Origin: Methylorubrum populi
GTDB taxonomy: Bacteria > Pseudomonadota > Alphaproteobacteria > Rhizobiales > Beijerinckiaceae
Assembly: GCA_020741775.1 (NCBI GenBank)
Contig: DYYG01000058.1
Coordinates: 62,001-126,000 of the forward strand
Direction: 5' to 3'
Length of the DNA stretch: 64,000 nucleotides
Each line of letters starts with the position of its first letter. Position 1 is the first letter of the stretch. The notes below the pieces were generated by a model. It was not told the origin of the DNA. It made no database searches and worked only from the letters and a program-made list of their open reading frames with translations. Both the position numbers and the translations under genes were made by a program. This document shows positions 24,929 through 34,282 of the stretch, piece by piece.

Positions 24929-27900
24929 ATGCGCCTGAACATCTCTGCCTGGGCGATCCGGAATCCGATCGCGCCCATCGTCCTGTTCCTCGTGCTGGTG
25001 GTGCTCGGCCTCGTCAGCTTTCGCGGGCTCGCGGTCACCCGGATGCCGAACATCGACGTGCCGATCGTCTCGGTGACGATCACGCAGGGCGGTGCCGCTC
25101 CCTCCGAACTCCAGACCCAAGTGACGAAATGGGTCGAGGATTCGATCGCGGGCGTGCGCGGCGTGAAGCACATCACCTCGGCGATCACCGAGGGCTCCTC
25201 GGTCACGACGGTCGAGTTCCGCCTGGAGGTGAACACCGACCGGGCGGTCAACGACGTGAAGGATGCGATTTCGAAGATCCGCATCAACCTGCCGCGCACC
25301 ATCGACGAGCCGATCATCCAGCGCGTCGAGATCACCGGATTGCCGATCCTGATCTACGGCGTGACCTCTCCGGCGATGACGCCGGCCGACCTGTCCTGGT
25401 TCGTCGAGGACAAAGTCGCCCGCACGCTTCAGGGCGTGAAGGGAGTCGGCGGCGTCGAGCGCGTCGGCGGCGTCTCCCGCGAGATCCGCATCACGCCCCT
25501 GCCCGACCGCCTGCTCGCCCTCGGCATCACGGCGGCCGAGGTGAACAAGCAGGTGCGCGTCACCTCCGCCGATATGGCGGGCGGGCGCGGCGAAGTCGGC
25601 GGGCGCGAGCAGTCGATCCGGACGCTGGCCGCCTCGCGCACCATCCGCGACCTGAAGGCCACCTCCATCGTCCTGCCCGGCGGCCGGAAGGTCCGTCTCG
25701 ACGATCTCGCCACGGTGGAGGATTCCATCGAGGAGCCGCGCACCTTCGCCCGCTTCAACGGCGCGCCGGTGGTGGCCTTCGCGGTCTCGCGCGGCTCGGG
25801 CGCGAGCGATGCCGAGGTCGCCGCCGGGGTCGAGAAGAAGATCGCCGAGTTCAGCGAAAGTTATCCCGACATCCGCTTCGAGGAGATCGACTCCTCGGTT
25901 CTGGCGACGCGCGGCAGCTACGCCTCGGCCATGCACACCCTGATGGAGGGGGCGGCGCTCGCCGTCATCGTGGTCTTCCTGTTCCTGCGGGATTGGCGCG
26001 CGACCATGATCGCAGCGGTGGCGCTGCCGCTCTCGGTGTTCCCGACCTTCTGGGCGATGGATGCCCTCGGCTTCACCCTGAACGGCATCAGCCTGCTGGC
26101 GATCACGCTGGTGACCGGCATCCTCGTCGATGACGCCATCGTCGAGATCGAGAACGTCGTGCGCCATATGCGGCTCGGCAAGTCGCCCTACCGCGCCTCG
26201 ATCGAGGGCGCCGACGAGATCGGGCTCGCCGTCATCGCCATCACCGCGACCCTGATCGCGGTCTTCGCCCCCGTCTCCTTCATGGGCGGCATCGCCGGCC
26301 GCTACTTCATGCAGTTCGGCCTCACCATCGCGGTGTCGGTGTTCATGTCGCTGCTGGTGGCGCGGCTGATCACCCCGCTGCTGGCCGCCTATTTCCTGCG
26401 CGATCACGGCCATGCCGAGGAGAAGGAGGGCCCGGTGATGCGCGCCTATACCCGCCTCGTCGGCTGGTCGGTGCGTCACAAATGGATCACGCTGGTGGTC
26501 GGGCTGGCGCTGTTCGCCGGCTCGATCATGTCCACTAAGCTCCTGCCCTCGGGCTTCATCCCGAAGCAGGACAATGCCCGCACCCTGTTCATGATCGAGC
26601 TGGCGCCGGGCGCGCGGCTTCCCGACACCATCGCCGTCTCCGACCGGGTGGTCGCCCGCATCCGGGCGCTGCCGGAAGTCACCTCGGTCTTCGTCGATGG
26701 CGGAAGGCAGGCCGGCGGCAAGAAGGAAACCCGCCTCGCTACGCTGATCGTCAACCTGACGCCGAAGAGCGAGCGTGCCCGGCGGCAATGGACCATCGAG
26801 ACCGAGATCGCCGGCCTGCTGGCGGAGGAGCCGGATATCCGCTCCTGGACCCTGCGCGACAGCGGGCAGCGCGACCTCGCCCTCGTGGTCAGCGGCCCCG
26901 ATGTCGATGTCGTGACCGAGATCGCCGCCCGGCTTCAGCGCGACATGGCCGCGATCCCGCATCTCGTCTCGGTGATGTCGACCGCGCCGCTCAACCGCAC
27001 CGAGGTGCGGATCCGCCCCAAGGAGGGTGCGGCGGCGGATCTCGGCGTGTCCACCGACGTCATCGCCGAGACCGTCCGCGTCGGCACCATCGGCGACATC
27101 GGCATCAATCTCGCCAAGTTCAACGCCAAGGACCGGCAGGTGCCGATCCGGGTGCAGTTGCCCGAGAGTTCTCGCGGCGCGGTCTCGCGGCTCGAGAACC
27201 TGAAGGTGCCGGCCAAGAACGGCGTGGCCGTGCCGCTCGCGGCGGTGGCCGATATCGAACTCGACCAGGGCCCCGGCGCCATCGAGCGCTACGACCGAGC
27301 CGTGCGCGTCGCGGTGGAGGCCAACATGGAAGGTTCCGATGCCCTCGGCTCGCTGATCGAGCAGGCCCTGGCCACGCCGACGGCGAAGAGCCTGCCGCCG
27401 GGCGTCACCATCCGCCAGACCGGCGATGCCGAGATCATGCAGGAGGTGTTCTCCGGCTTCCTCATGGCAATGGGCGCCGGCATCATGATGGTCTACGCGG
27501 TGCTGGTGCTGCTGTTCGGCTCGTTCCTGCAGCCGCTGACCATCCTGTTCTCGCTGCCCCTCTCCATCGGCGGCGCCATCCTCGGCCTGCTGATCTGCCA
27601 CATGCCGATCTCGATGCCGGTCGTCATCGGCATCCTGATGCTGATGGGGCTGGTGACGAAGAACGCGATCATGCTCGTGGACTTCGCCGTCGAGGAGATG
27701 CGGGCGGGCGTCGACCGGGTGACGGCCATCATCGATGCCGGCCGCAAACGCGCCCGGCCGATCGTGATGACCACCATCGCCATGGCCGCCGGCATGGTGC
27801 CCTCGGCGATGGCGCTCGGCATCGGCGGCGAGTTCCGCGCGCCGATGGCGGTCGCGGTCATCGCCGGCCTGATCGTCTCGACCCTGCTCTCCCTCGTCTT

Positions 27901-28030
27901 CGTGCCGGCGGTGTTTCTGCTGATGGACAGCCTGAGCGGCCTGCTCGGGCGCCTGCTCGGCCGCTTCGTCGGCCCCCGCGACGAGGCGGAGGACGGCCCC
28001 TCGCAGGTCGCAGCGGGCCATCCCCGCTAG
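24929..28030 (+). CDS. RND family efflux transporter
   Basis: A 1033-residue inner-membrane pump with the usual twofold layout: one helix, a large periplasmic loop, six helices, a second loop, then the final helices. Proton-relay residues are visible: the Asp pair in GILVDDAIVEIENV and the Lys in LMGLVTKNAIMLVDF. It starts MRLNISAWAIRNPIAP, typical of the hydrophobe/amphiphile exporters. The substrate could be drugs, solvents or other amphiphiles. The ATG at 24929 is the only start that gives the conserved N-terminus. A hairpin follows at 28036. Confidence 0.93.
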   Translation: MRLNISAWAIRNPIAPIVLFLVLVVLGLVSFRGLAVTRMPNIDVPIVSVTITQGGAAPSELQTQVTKWVEDSIAGVRGVKHITSAITEGSSVTTVEFRLEVNTDRAVNDVKDAISKIRINLPRTIDEPIIQRVEITGLPILIYGVTSPAMTPADLSWFVEDKVARTLQGVKGVGGVERVGGVSREIRITPLPDRLLALGITAAEVNKQVRVTSADMAGGRGEVGGREQSIRTLAASRTIRDLKATSIVLPGGRKVRLDDLATVEDSIEEPRTFARFNGAPVVAFAVSRGSGASDAEVAAGVEKKIAEFSESYPDIRFEEIDSSVLATRGSYASAMHTLMEGAALAVIVVFLFLRDWRATMIAAVALPLSVFPTFWAMDALGFTLNGISLLAITLVTGILVDDAIVEIENVVRHMRLGKSPYRASIEGADEIGLAVIAITATLIAVFAPVSFMGGIAGRYFMQFGLTIAVSVFMSLLVARLITPLLAAYFLRDHGHAEEKEGPVMRAYTRLVGWSVRHKWITLVVGLALFAGSIMSTKLLPSGFIPKQDNARTLFMIELAPGARLPDTIAVSDRVVARIRALPEVTSVFVDGGRQAGGKKETRLATLIVNLTPKSERARRQWTIETEIAGLLAEEPDIRSWTLRDSGQRDLALVVSGPDVDVVTEIAARLQRDMAAIPHLVSVMSTAPLNRTEVRIRPKEGAAADLGVSTDVIAETVRVGTIGDIGINLAKFNAKDRQVPIRVQLPESSRGAVSRLENLKVPAKNGVAVPLAAVADIELDQGPGAIERYDRAVRVAVEANMEGSDALGSLIEQALATPTAKSLPPGVTIRQTGDAEIMQEVFSGFLMAMGAGIMMVYAVLVLLFGSFLQPLTILFSLPLSIGGAILGLLICHMPISMPVVIGILMLMGLVTKNAIMLVDFAVEEMRAGVDRVTAIIDAGRKRARPIVMTTIAMAAGMVPSAMALGIGGEFRAPMAVAVIAGLIVSTLLSLVFVPAVFLLMDSLSGLLGRLLGRFVGPRDEAEDGPSQVAAGHPR

Positions 28031-28035
28031 GCCCT

Positions 28036-28066
28036 GTCCCGAGCGGCGGAGGCATCCGCTCGGGAC
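28036..28066. terminator. Hairpin between convergent RND and EamA genes
   Basis: A perfect 11-bp stem, GTCCCGAGCGG / CCGCTCGGGAC, with a nine-base loop, lies 5 bp past the pump stop and 15 bp before the end of the EamA gene. Without a T-tract on either strand it may act with Rho or by blocking read-through from both sides. Confidence 0.6.
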
Positions 28067-28081
28067 GATGCGGAAAGCGGC

Positions 28082-29038
28082 TCAGAGATCCCGAACCCGG
28101 CCCGTCCGAGCCTCGGAACGCCACGCCCTGAAGGCGTTCGGCAGGCGGTCGTCGATGGCGGCGAGGCCGCAGGCGATCAGGGCCATGCCGAGGCCATGGC
28201 GCGGTTCGAGCCGTTCTCCCAGGACCACCGCACCGAGCAAAACGGCGGAAACCGGGATCAGCAGCGTGACGAGCATGAGGTTCGTCGCTCCGGCCGTCGT
28301 CAGGATGCGGAAGTAGAGCACGTAGGCAAACGCGGTGGACAGCACCGCGATGCCGAGGACGGCCCCCCAGACGGAAGCGGCCGGCATGGCCAGGGTCCAG
28401 GGCCGATCCGCCCACAGCGCCACCGGCAGGAGCAGGAATGCGGAGGCCGTGACCTGCCCCGTAGCGGTCGTCAGAGGCGGTATCCCCATACGACGGAAGC
28501 GCCGCCCGAAGATGGCGGCGAAGGCGTAGGACAGGGCCGCGCCGAGGATCGCGAGCTGTGCCAGCAGATCGACCGAAGGCCCGGCGAAGGCGGAAGCCCC
28601 GACCATGACGATCACGCCGGCGAGGCCAATGAGTACGCCCGCGAGCCGATTCCCTGTCATCCGCTCATCGGAGGTCAGGACGTGGGTGGCGACGACGGTG
28701 AAGAGCGGTGTGGTCGCATTAAGAATGGCTGCCAGCCCCGAGGCGATATGCGTCTGCCCCCAGACGATCAGGCAGAACGGAAGCACGTTGTTGAGCACAC
28801 CCATGCCGAAAAAGGCGGCCCAGACCCGACGCGAACGGGGCAACCACAATCCCACGAGCGGCAGGACCAGAGCGAGGACGAGAGCCGCGATTCCGACACG
28901 CAGGGCGACGAGGGTGAAGGGCGGCAGGGCGGTGAGAGCCACACCCGTGAAGAAGAATGAGCCGCCCCAGAGCAGGGACAGGCCGAGCAGCATCGTCCAT
29001 TCGGACGCAGACATGGGACGGTTCGCGATCATGTGCAT
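28082..29038 (-). CDS. EamA/DMT family transporter
   Basis: A 318-residue permease with ten hydrophobic helices in two EamA repeats (first repeat from LLGLSLLWGGSFFF, second from AILGAALSYAFAAIFGRR). Such drug/metabolite transporters move amino acids, purines or other small molecules, direction usually outward. The start at 29038 is backed by GGAGCCCCGCC directly before the ATG. Substrate unknown. Confidence 0.85.
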   Translation of the reverse strand: MHMIANRPMSASEWTMLLGLSLLWGGSFFFTGVALTALPPFTLVALRVGIAALVLALVLPLVGLWLPRSRRVWAAFFGMGVLNNVLPFCLIVWGQTHIASGLAAILNATTPLFTVVATHVLTSDERMTGNRLAGVLIGLAGVIVMVGASAFAGPSVDLLAQLAILGAALSYAFAAIFGRRFRRMGIPPLTTATGQVTASAFLLLPVALWADRPWTLAMPAASVWGAVLGIAVLSTAFAYVLYFRILTTAGATNLMLVTLLIPVSAVLLGAVVLGERLEPRHGLGMALIACGLAAIDDRLPNAFRAWRSEARTGRVRDL

Positions 29039-29152
29039 GGCGGGGCTCCGCGGGAACGGTCCCTGCTTACGGAGCCGCCGGATCGGGCGCGTCCCGGATC
29101 CTGCTCTCACATCGCCGTGGCGGACGAACTCGGATCGGGAAAGCCGGTCGCC

Positions 29153-30268
29153 CTACCGCGAGCGGTCGAGCAGCCCCGAGACCACGCGGGCGGTGTAATC
29201 CACCATCGGCACGATGCGGGCGTAGTTGAGCCGCGTCGGGCCGATCACGCCGACGACGCCAACGATCTTCTGCGCCCCGTCGCGGAAGGGTGCGGCGATC
29301 ATCGACGAGCCGGAGAGTGAGAACAGCTTGTTCTCCGAGCCGATGAAGATGCGGACGCCATCCCCCTGCTCGGCCCGCGCCAGCAGCTCGATCACGTCCT
29401 TCTGCGTCTCGAGGTCGTTGAACAGCAGGCGGATGCGCTCGAGATCCTCGGCCGCTCGCAGATCGTCCAGCAGGTTCGCCTGGCCCCGCACGATGAGCTG
29501 GCGCGCCTCGGACGGGCCGACGGTGGTGGCGAGCCCGGCATCGACCAGCCGCTCAGTCAGCGCGTCGAGCTCGCTCTTCATCGCCTTGCGCCCGGCCTCG
29601 ATATCGGCGCGCAGCGAATCCAGCGTCCGGCCGCGCAGGCGGGCATTGAGGTAGTTCGAGGCCTCCTGCAGCGCCCCCGCCGGCAGGCCGGGGGGCAGGT
29701 CGACCAGCCGGTTCTCCACCGTGCCGTCGATCGACACCAGCACCACCAGCGCCCGGTCGGCGTCGAGCCGCACGAACTCGACATGCTTGAGCCCGGCATC
29801 GACCTTGGTGGTCAGCACCACGCCCGCCCCGCGCGAGATGCCCGACAGCAGGGAGGAGGCCTCGGCCAGGGCCGAATCAAAGGTGTGTCGCGAGGCCGCC
29901 GCCTGCATCTGTGCTTCGATGCGTGCCTTCTCGTCGTGATCGACGTCGCCGATCTCCATCATCGCATCGACGAAGAAGCGCAGGCCGAGTTCGGTGGGCA
30001 GCCGCCCGGACGAGGTATGCGGCGCGAAGATCAGCCCGGAATGCTCCAGATCCGCCATCACGTTGCGGATCGAGGCCGGCGACAGGCTCATCGGCAGGAT
30101 GCGCGCGAGGTTGCGCGACCCCACCGGCTCACCGGTGGTGACGTAGCTCTCGACGATCTGGCGGAAGATCTCACGGGCGCGGTCGTTGAGGGCGGACAGC
30201 GCCTGAATTTGCGGAGGCACGATGGTCTGACGGGCTTCGGACACGGGAGGGATCGGAACCTGAGACAC
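29153..30268 (-). CDS. hrcA: Heat-inducible transcription repressor HrcA
   Basis: A 371-residue HrcA. The N-terminal winged helix (LNDRAREIFRQIVESYVTTG, GSRNLAR, SPASIRNVMADLEHSGLI, HTSSGRLPTELG) is intact, followed by the GAF-like domain and the C-terminal AQKIVGVVGVIGPTRLNYARI block. HrcA binds CIRCE elements to repress groESL in many bacteria. No CIRCE or chaperone gene is in this window. The start is uncertain: GTG 30268 or TTG 30298; neither has a well-spaced ribosome site. It is 180-220 bp from the divergent His-rich gene. Confidence 0.92.
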   Translation of the reverse strand: MSQVPIPPVSEARQTIVPPQIQALSALNDRAREIFRQIVESYVTTGEPVGSRNLARILPMSLSPASIRNVMADLEHSGLIFAPHTSSGRLPTELGLRFFVDAMMEIGDVDHDEKARIEAQMQAAASRHTFDSALAEASSLLSGISRGAGVVLTTKVDAGLKHVEFVRLDADRALVVLVSIDGTVENRLVDLPPGLPAGALQEASNYLNARLRGRTLDSLRADIEAGRKAMKSELDALTERLVDAGLATTVGPSEARQLIVRGQANLLDDLRAAEDLERIRLLFNDLETQKDVIELLARAEQGDGVRIFIGSENKLFSLSGSSMIAAPFRDGAQKIVGVVGVIGPTRLNYARIVPMVDYTARVVSGLLDRSR

Positions 30269-30487
30269 GATTGTGATGGCTCGTGCGCCGCCGATCAATC
30301 CTCAAGCCTGCGACGGTTCTGCGCGACGCCGCATCCCGCTCCGATCACGGAAACAGGATCGCGCCCGGGATCATTCCGCGTCCCACGACCGTTTCACGTC
30401 AGGAGCCGCATGTCAGGTTGCGGTCCGCCTTCCCGTAGATCGAGCAAAATGGAGCTACCGATAGTGCTGACAGGCGCACGAAAGACC

Positions 30488-30751
30488 ATGGTGAAGGCCG
30501 CTGCCCTGGCCATTGCCGTCACCGGCTTGAGCCTCACTGCCGCGCCCCGCGCCGCCGAGGCTGCCCCGCTGCCGATCCAGACCGAGGCGACCGCTCCGGC
30601 CGGCGGCATGATCGAGCAGGCCCAGTACCGGCGCCACCATCGCCATTACCGCCGCCACTATCGGCATCGCCGCCACATGCACCGGCATCACCGGTTCGGG
30701 CGGCCTCATCACTGGCATCGCCGGCATGGGGTGCATCGCCACTGGCGCTGA
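30488..30751 (+). CDS. Histidine- and arginine-rich secreted protein
   Basis: An 87-residue protein. A signal peptide (KAAALAIAVTGLSLTAAPRAAEA) is followed by a mature part that, after AQYRRHHRHY, is almost entirely His, Arg, Tyr and Trp to the C-terminus. Such tails are seen in many Rhizobiales periplasmic proteins; metal binding is plausible but unproven. ATG 30488 follows GAAAG; ATG 30449 is a possible earlier start adding 13 residues. It ends 28 bp before a strong intrinsic terminator and is a single-gene unit. Confidence 0.65.
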   Translation: MVKAAALAIAVTGLSLTAAPRAAEAAPLPIQTEATAPAGGMIEQAQYRRHHRHYRRHYRHRRHMHRHHRFGRPHHWHRRHGVHRHWR

Positions 30752-30779
30752 ACCGCCCTCGGGGCTCCTCGCCTCCCTC

Positions 30780-30809
30780 GGCCGCCGTCTCGCGACGGCG
30801 GCCTTTTTT
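30780..30809 (+). terminator. Intrinsic terminator of the His-rich gene
   Basis: A perfect 10-bp GC stem (GGCCGCCGTC / GACGGCGGCC) with a four-base loop is followed by six T residues. This is a textbook Rho-independent terminator and confirms that the small upstream frame is a real transcription unit. Confidence 0.92.
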
Positions 30810-30900
30810 ATGGAGAGCCGGCGCCGAGCCGGCAGTTGCCGCAGGCGGCGGCAGCGCCTAAGAGCCCTGGCTTCGATTTCCAATACGGAGCTTTTCAAGG

Positions 30901-31614
30901 ATGCGGCCCTCGAAGCGCGCGCCCGACGCGATGCGCGACGTCTCGCTGGAACGGGCGGTTGCCCGCTACGCGGAAGGCTCCTGCCTCGTCACCTTCGGTA
31001 ATACCCGCGTGCTCTGCACCGCCTCGCTCGAAGAGCGCGGGCCACCGTGGCTGCGCGGCTCCGGCAAGGGCTGGGTGACGGCGGAATATTCGATGCTGCC
31101 CCGGGCGACCCATGAGCGGACCCGCCGCGAGGTCAATTCCGGCAAGCCCTCCGGCCGCACCCAGGAGATCCAGCGGCTGATCGGCCGTTCCCTCCGCGCC
31201 GTGACGAACCTGCCGGCGATGGGCGAGCGCCAGATCACCATCGATTGCGATGTGATCCAGGCCGATGGCGGCACCCGCACCGCCTCGATCACCGGGGCCT
31301 GGGTCGCCCTGCACGATTGTTTCGCCTGGATGCGCGCCCGCTCGATCATCTCGGTCGATCCGCTCAAGGATCACGTCGCTGCGGTGTCCTGCGGCATCTA
31401 CAAGGGCAAGCCGGTGCTCGACCTCGACTATGCCGAGGATTCGGCGGCCGAGACCGACGCCAACTTCGTCGTCACCGGCAGGGGCGGCATCGTCGAGGTA
31501 CAGGGCACCGCCGAGATGGAGCCCTTCACCGACGAGCAATTCCTGGAATTGCTGCGCCTCGCCAAGGGTGGCGTGGCGCAGCTCGTCGATCTGCAACGGA
31601 AGGCCATCGCGTGA
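30901..31614 (+). CDS. rph: Ribonuclease PH
   Basis: A 237-residue phosphorolytic exoribonuclease that trims tRNA 3' ends using phosphate. Family blocks run the whole length: MRPSKRAPDAMR, TASLEERGPPWLRGSGKGWVTAEY, SMLPRATHERTRRE, GKPSGRTQEIQRLIGRSLR, ITIDCDVIQADGGTRTASI, and the DYAEDSAAETDANFV core with its acidic residues. Length is normal. Its stop overlaps the GTG start of rdgB (GTGA). Confidence 0.96.
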   Translation: MRPSKRAPDAMRDVSLERAVARYAEGSCLVTFGNTRVLCTASLEERGPPWLRGSGKGWVTAEYSMLPRATHERTRREVNSGKPSGRTQEIQRLIGRSLRAVTNLPAMGERQITIDCDVIQADGGTRTASITGAWVALHDCFAWMRARSIISVDPLKDHVAAVSCGIYKGKPVLDLDYAEDSAAETDANFVVTGRGGIVEVQGTAEMEPFTDEQFLELLRLAKGGVAQLVDLQRKAIA

Positions 31615-32246
31615 GCGAGCATCGCATCCTGACGGGCAAGGTCGTCATCGCGACCCACAATGCCGGCAAGCTCGTCGAGATGCGCGAGCTGCTGGCACCC
31701 TTCGGCGTCGAGGCGGTCTCGGCGGGCGAACTCGGCCTGCCCGAGCCCGACGAGACCGGCACGATGTTTTCCGAGAACGCGGCGATCAAGGCGCTCGCCG
31801 CCGCGAAAGCCTCGAGCCTGCCGGCCTTCGCCGACGATTCCGGCCTGTGTGTCGATGCCCTCGACGGGGCGCCGGGGCTGTTCTCCGCCCGCTGGGCCGG
31901 GCCGAACAAGGACTTTGCCGGCGCCATGGCCCGGATCGCGGCGGAACTCGACAGCCGCGGCGCGAGCGACCGGCGGGCGCATTTCGTCTCGGCCCTGGTT
32001 CTGGCTTGGCCGGACGGCCATACCGAGCTGTTCGAGGGGCGGATCTACGGCGACCTCGTCGAGCCGCGCGGCAGCCTCGGCTTCGGCTACGACCCGATGT
32101 TCCGGCCGGAAGGTATGGACCGCACCTTTGGCGAGATCTCGTCCGAGGAGAAGCACGGCGTCGATTGGCAGAGCGGCAACGCTCTGTCCCACCGGGCCCG
32201 GGCGTTCGTCCTCCTCGCCAAGGCCTGCCTGCGCCGGCCGGGCTGA
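31611..32246 (+). CDS. rdgB: dITP/XTP pyrophosphatase (non-canonical purine NTP phosphatase)
   Basis: A 211-residue HAM1/RdgB enzyme, which hydrolyses dITP and XTP to monophosphates to keep deaminated purines out of DNA. Motifs: VVIATHNAGKLVEM, ENAAIKALAAAKAS, FADDSGLCVDALDGAPGLFSARWAG, and LGFGYDPMF with GNALSHRARA near the end. The start is GTG 31611 inside the rph stop. It is the usual rph-rdgB-hemW order. Confidence 0.95.
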   Translation: MSEHRILTGKVVIATHNAGKLVEMRELLAPFGVEAVSAGELGLPEPDETGTMFSENAAIKALAAAKASSLPAFADDSGLCVDALDGAPGLFSARWAGPNKDFAGAMARIAAELDSRGASDRRAHFVSALVLAWPDGHTELFEGRIYGDLVEPRGSLGFGYDPMFRPEGMDRTFGEISSEEKHGVDWQSGNALSHRARAFVLLAKACLRRPG

Positions 32247-32462
32247 CCTTTCGCGGGCAGCCTGAGGAACTTACATCCGGCTTCGACACCAACGCGCCGG
32301 CCGTCCTCATCCTGAGCCGCCCGCGTCCGCGGATCCAAGACTGCTCCGAATCCTACGCGCCGGCTGGGGATCGTTCGAGGCCTTCGCTTCGGCGCCTAGG
32401 GATGAGGGGCGGTTCGGACGACGATGCACCGCCTGCGCGGATCGACGATGCTAGACAGGCCG

Positions 32463-33641
32463 ATGCACCCTGCGACACCGCCCGACCACCCGACCCGCGA
32501 TGCGGGCTTCGGCGTGTACCTGCACTGGCCGTTCTGCGCCGCGAAGTGCCCCTATTGCGACTTCAACAGCCATGTCCGCCATGCGGGCGTGGACCAGCCG
32601 CGCTTCCTCGCCGCCTTCCGCCGCGAGATCGCCCACGCGGCGGCGCTGGCGCCGGGTCGCACCGTCACCAGCATCTTCCTCGGCGGCGGCACGCCCTCGC
32701 TGATGGCACCGGAGACGGTGGCAGGCCTGCTCGACGCGGTGGCCGGCGCCTGGGCCATTGCGCCGGATGCGGAGGTGACGCTGGAGGCCAACCCGACCAG
32801 CGTCGAAGCGACCCGCTTTCGCGGCTACCGGACGGCCGGGGTCAACCGCGTCTCTCTCGGCGTCCAGGCTCTCGATGACGGCGACCTCAAGCGGCTCGGC
32901 CGGCTGCACAGCGTCGCCGAGGCGCTGTCCGCCGTCCGCACGGCATCGGCGCATTTCGAGCGCTTTTCCTTCGACCTCATTTATGCCCGCCCCGACCAGA
33001 CGCCCGCCGCCTGGGCCGCCGAGCTCAGGCAAGCCATCGCCCATGCGGCGGAGCATCTCTCGCTCTACCAGCTCACCATCGAGCCCGGCACACCGTTCTT
33101 CGGCCTGGCCCAGGCCGGGCGCCTCGTGCCGCCGGACGACGAATCCGCCCGCGCGCTCTACGATGTGACGCAGGAGATCTGCACCCAGGCCGGGCTGCCG
33201 GCCTACGAGATCTCGAACCATGCCCGGCCCGGCGCGCAGTCGCGTCACAACCTGCTCTACTGGCGCTACGGCGAATATGCCGGAATCGGTCCCGGTGCCC
33301 ATGGCCGCCTCGTCCTGCCGGAGGGTCGCACCGGCACGCTGACCGAGAAGGCGCCCGAGGCCTGGCTCGCGCGGGTCGAGGGCGAGGGTCACGGCATCGT
33401 CGAGACCGAGCGTCTTGCCGCCGAGGATCAGGGCGACGAGTTCCTGATGATGGGCCTGCGCCTCTCGGAAGGGATCGACCCGGCCCGCTACGCTGCCCTG
33501 AAAGGCCGGCCCCTCGATGCCCAGCGCCTCGACGCGCTGATCGCGGACGGCCTCGTCGCGCGGCGTTCCGACGGCCGCATCGCCGCGACCGCCCGTGGCG
33601 CGCCGGTCCTCAACGCCGTGGTGGCCGAACTGGCAGGCTGA
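32463..33641 (+). CDS. hemW: HemW-like radical SAM haem chaperone
   Basis: A 392-residue radical SAM protein. The cluster motif is CAAKCPYC followed by DF; the extra Cys that marks true HemN (CxxxCxxCxC) is absent, which places it in the HemW group rather than coproporphyrinogen oxidase. GGGTPSLM and the LYQLTIEPGTPF and YEISNHARPG blocks follow in order. HemW carries haem to respiratory enzymes. Start uncertain among ATG 32424, 32448 and 32463; the last matches usual family length. Confidence 0.9.
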   Translation: MHPATPPDHPTRDAGFGVYLHWPFCAAKCPYCDFNSHVRHAGVDQPRFLAAFRREIAHAAALAPGRTVTSIFLGGGTPSLMAPETVAGLLDAVAGAWAIAPDAEVTLEANPTSVEATRFRGYRTAGVNRVSLGVQALDDGDLKRLGRLHSVAEALSAVRTASAHFERFSFDLIYARPDQTPAAWAAELRQAIAHAAEHLSLYQLTIEPGTPFFGLAQAGRLVPPDDESARALYDVTQEICTQAGLPAYEISNHARPGAQSRHNLLYWRYGEYAGIGPGAHGRLVLPEGRTGTLTEKAPEAWLARVEGEGHGIVETERLAAEDQGDEFLMMGLRLSEGIDPARYAALKGRPLDAQRLDALIADGLVARRSDGRIAATARGAPVLNAVVAELAG

Positions 33642-33705
33642 CGCCCACCCTAATCGGTCTCCCCTCCCGCCTCTCGCTATGCTTTTTTGGATTGAGGAGG
33701 CGTCG

Positions 33706-33939
33706 ATGGCCGATATCCTGGATCAAGCCGTCGCGGCTCTGCGGCGGATGCCGGCAGCAGATCGTGAGAGCATGGCGCAAGCCATTCTCCCCGTAACTCA
33801 GGGCAGCCCAACGCTCGATATCGAGCCGGACCATCTTCCCTTCGTTCTCGAAGGACTTGCGCAGCTGGACCGTGGCGAGTTCACCGAGGGCGATCCAGAG
33901 GATCTGATTTCCGCCGCCTTCCGACGCCACCTTCGGTGA
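33706..33939 (+). CDS. Antitoxin of a ParDE/RelBE-like pair
   Basis: A 77-residue acidic protein (MADILDQAVAALRRMPAADR...) preceded by an excellent ribosome site GAGGAGG. Its stop overlaps the GTG start of a RelE/ParE-type gene by four bases, which is the classic antitoxin-first arrangement. The C-terminal part is rich in Asp and Glu, as expected for a toxin-binding tail. I do not recognise a specific DNA-binding fold. Since the partner is broken, this may be an orphaned antitoxin. Confidence 0.7.
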   Translation: MADILDQAVAALRRMPAADRESMAQAILPVTQGSPTLDIEPDHLPFVLEGLAQLDRGEFTEGDPEDLISAAFRRHLR

Positions 33940-34236
33940 AGCTGCGCCTTTCCACTCGGGCGACGAACGATCTCGAGACCATCGCCACCTACCTCGCCTC
34001 GCACGTTCCGCAGGCAGCCCGTCAAGTTGAGCATCAGCTGGCGACGGTTCTGCGCAGACTCCTCGATTATCCCCAGGCAGGCCGTCCCGTCGGTCGCGGA
34101 CTGCGCCGCTTCGTGGTGCCGCGCCTGCCCTACCTGATCTTCTACCGCGTGGATGATCTTCTATCGCGTGGATGTGGCGGAACAAGCCATCGCTGTCGCG
34201 ACGATCCGCCATGCTGCCGGACGGCCCATTGCGTAG
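33936..34236 (+). pseudogene. RelE/ParE-type toxin gene disrupted by a 19-bp tandem duplication
   Basis: The frame reads MKLRLSTRATNDLETIATYL and GRGLRRFVVPRLPYLIFYRVD, a typical RelE/ParE fold. Then 19 bases (TGATCTTCTACCGCGTGGA, 34135-34153) are repeated at 34154-34172 with one change. Nineteen is not a multiple of three, so the frame shifts. Reading on from the second copy in its own frame restores the expected ending VAEQAIAVATIRHAAGRPIA and a TAG at 34234. The intact gene would encode 93 residues. As it stands, the shifted frame runs to 34355 with an unrelated Cys/Arg/His-rich tail, so the toxin is probably dead. Confidence 0.82.
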
Positions 34237-34282
34237 CGTATGGGCGTGCGCAGCCTCATCATCAGCGATCGCGTAAAAAGCG

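Noticed and set aside
24575..28021. An 1148-codon open frame antisense to the RND pump gene
   Set aside because: It mirrors the pump gene, is filled with His, Arg, Gly and Asp typical of reversed GC-rich codons, and has no family motif. Other long antisense frames (for example 1468-2820, 5794-7932, 23578-24888) fail for the same reason.
29039..30487. CIRCE heat-shock operator near hrcA
   Set aside because: No TTAGCACTC-type inverted repeat is seen near hrcA in this window.
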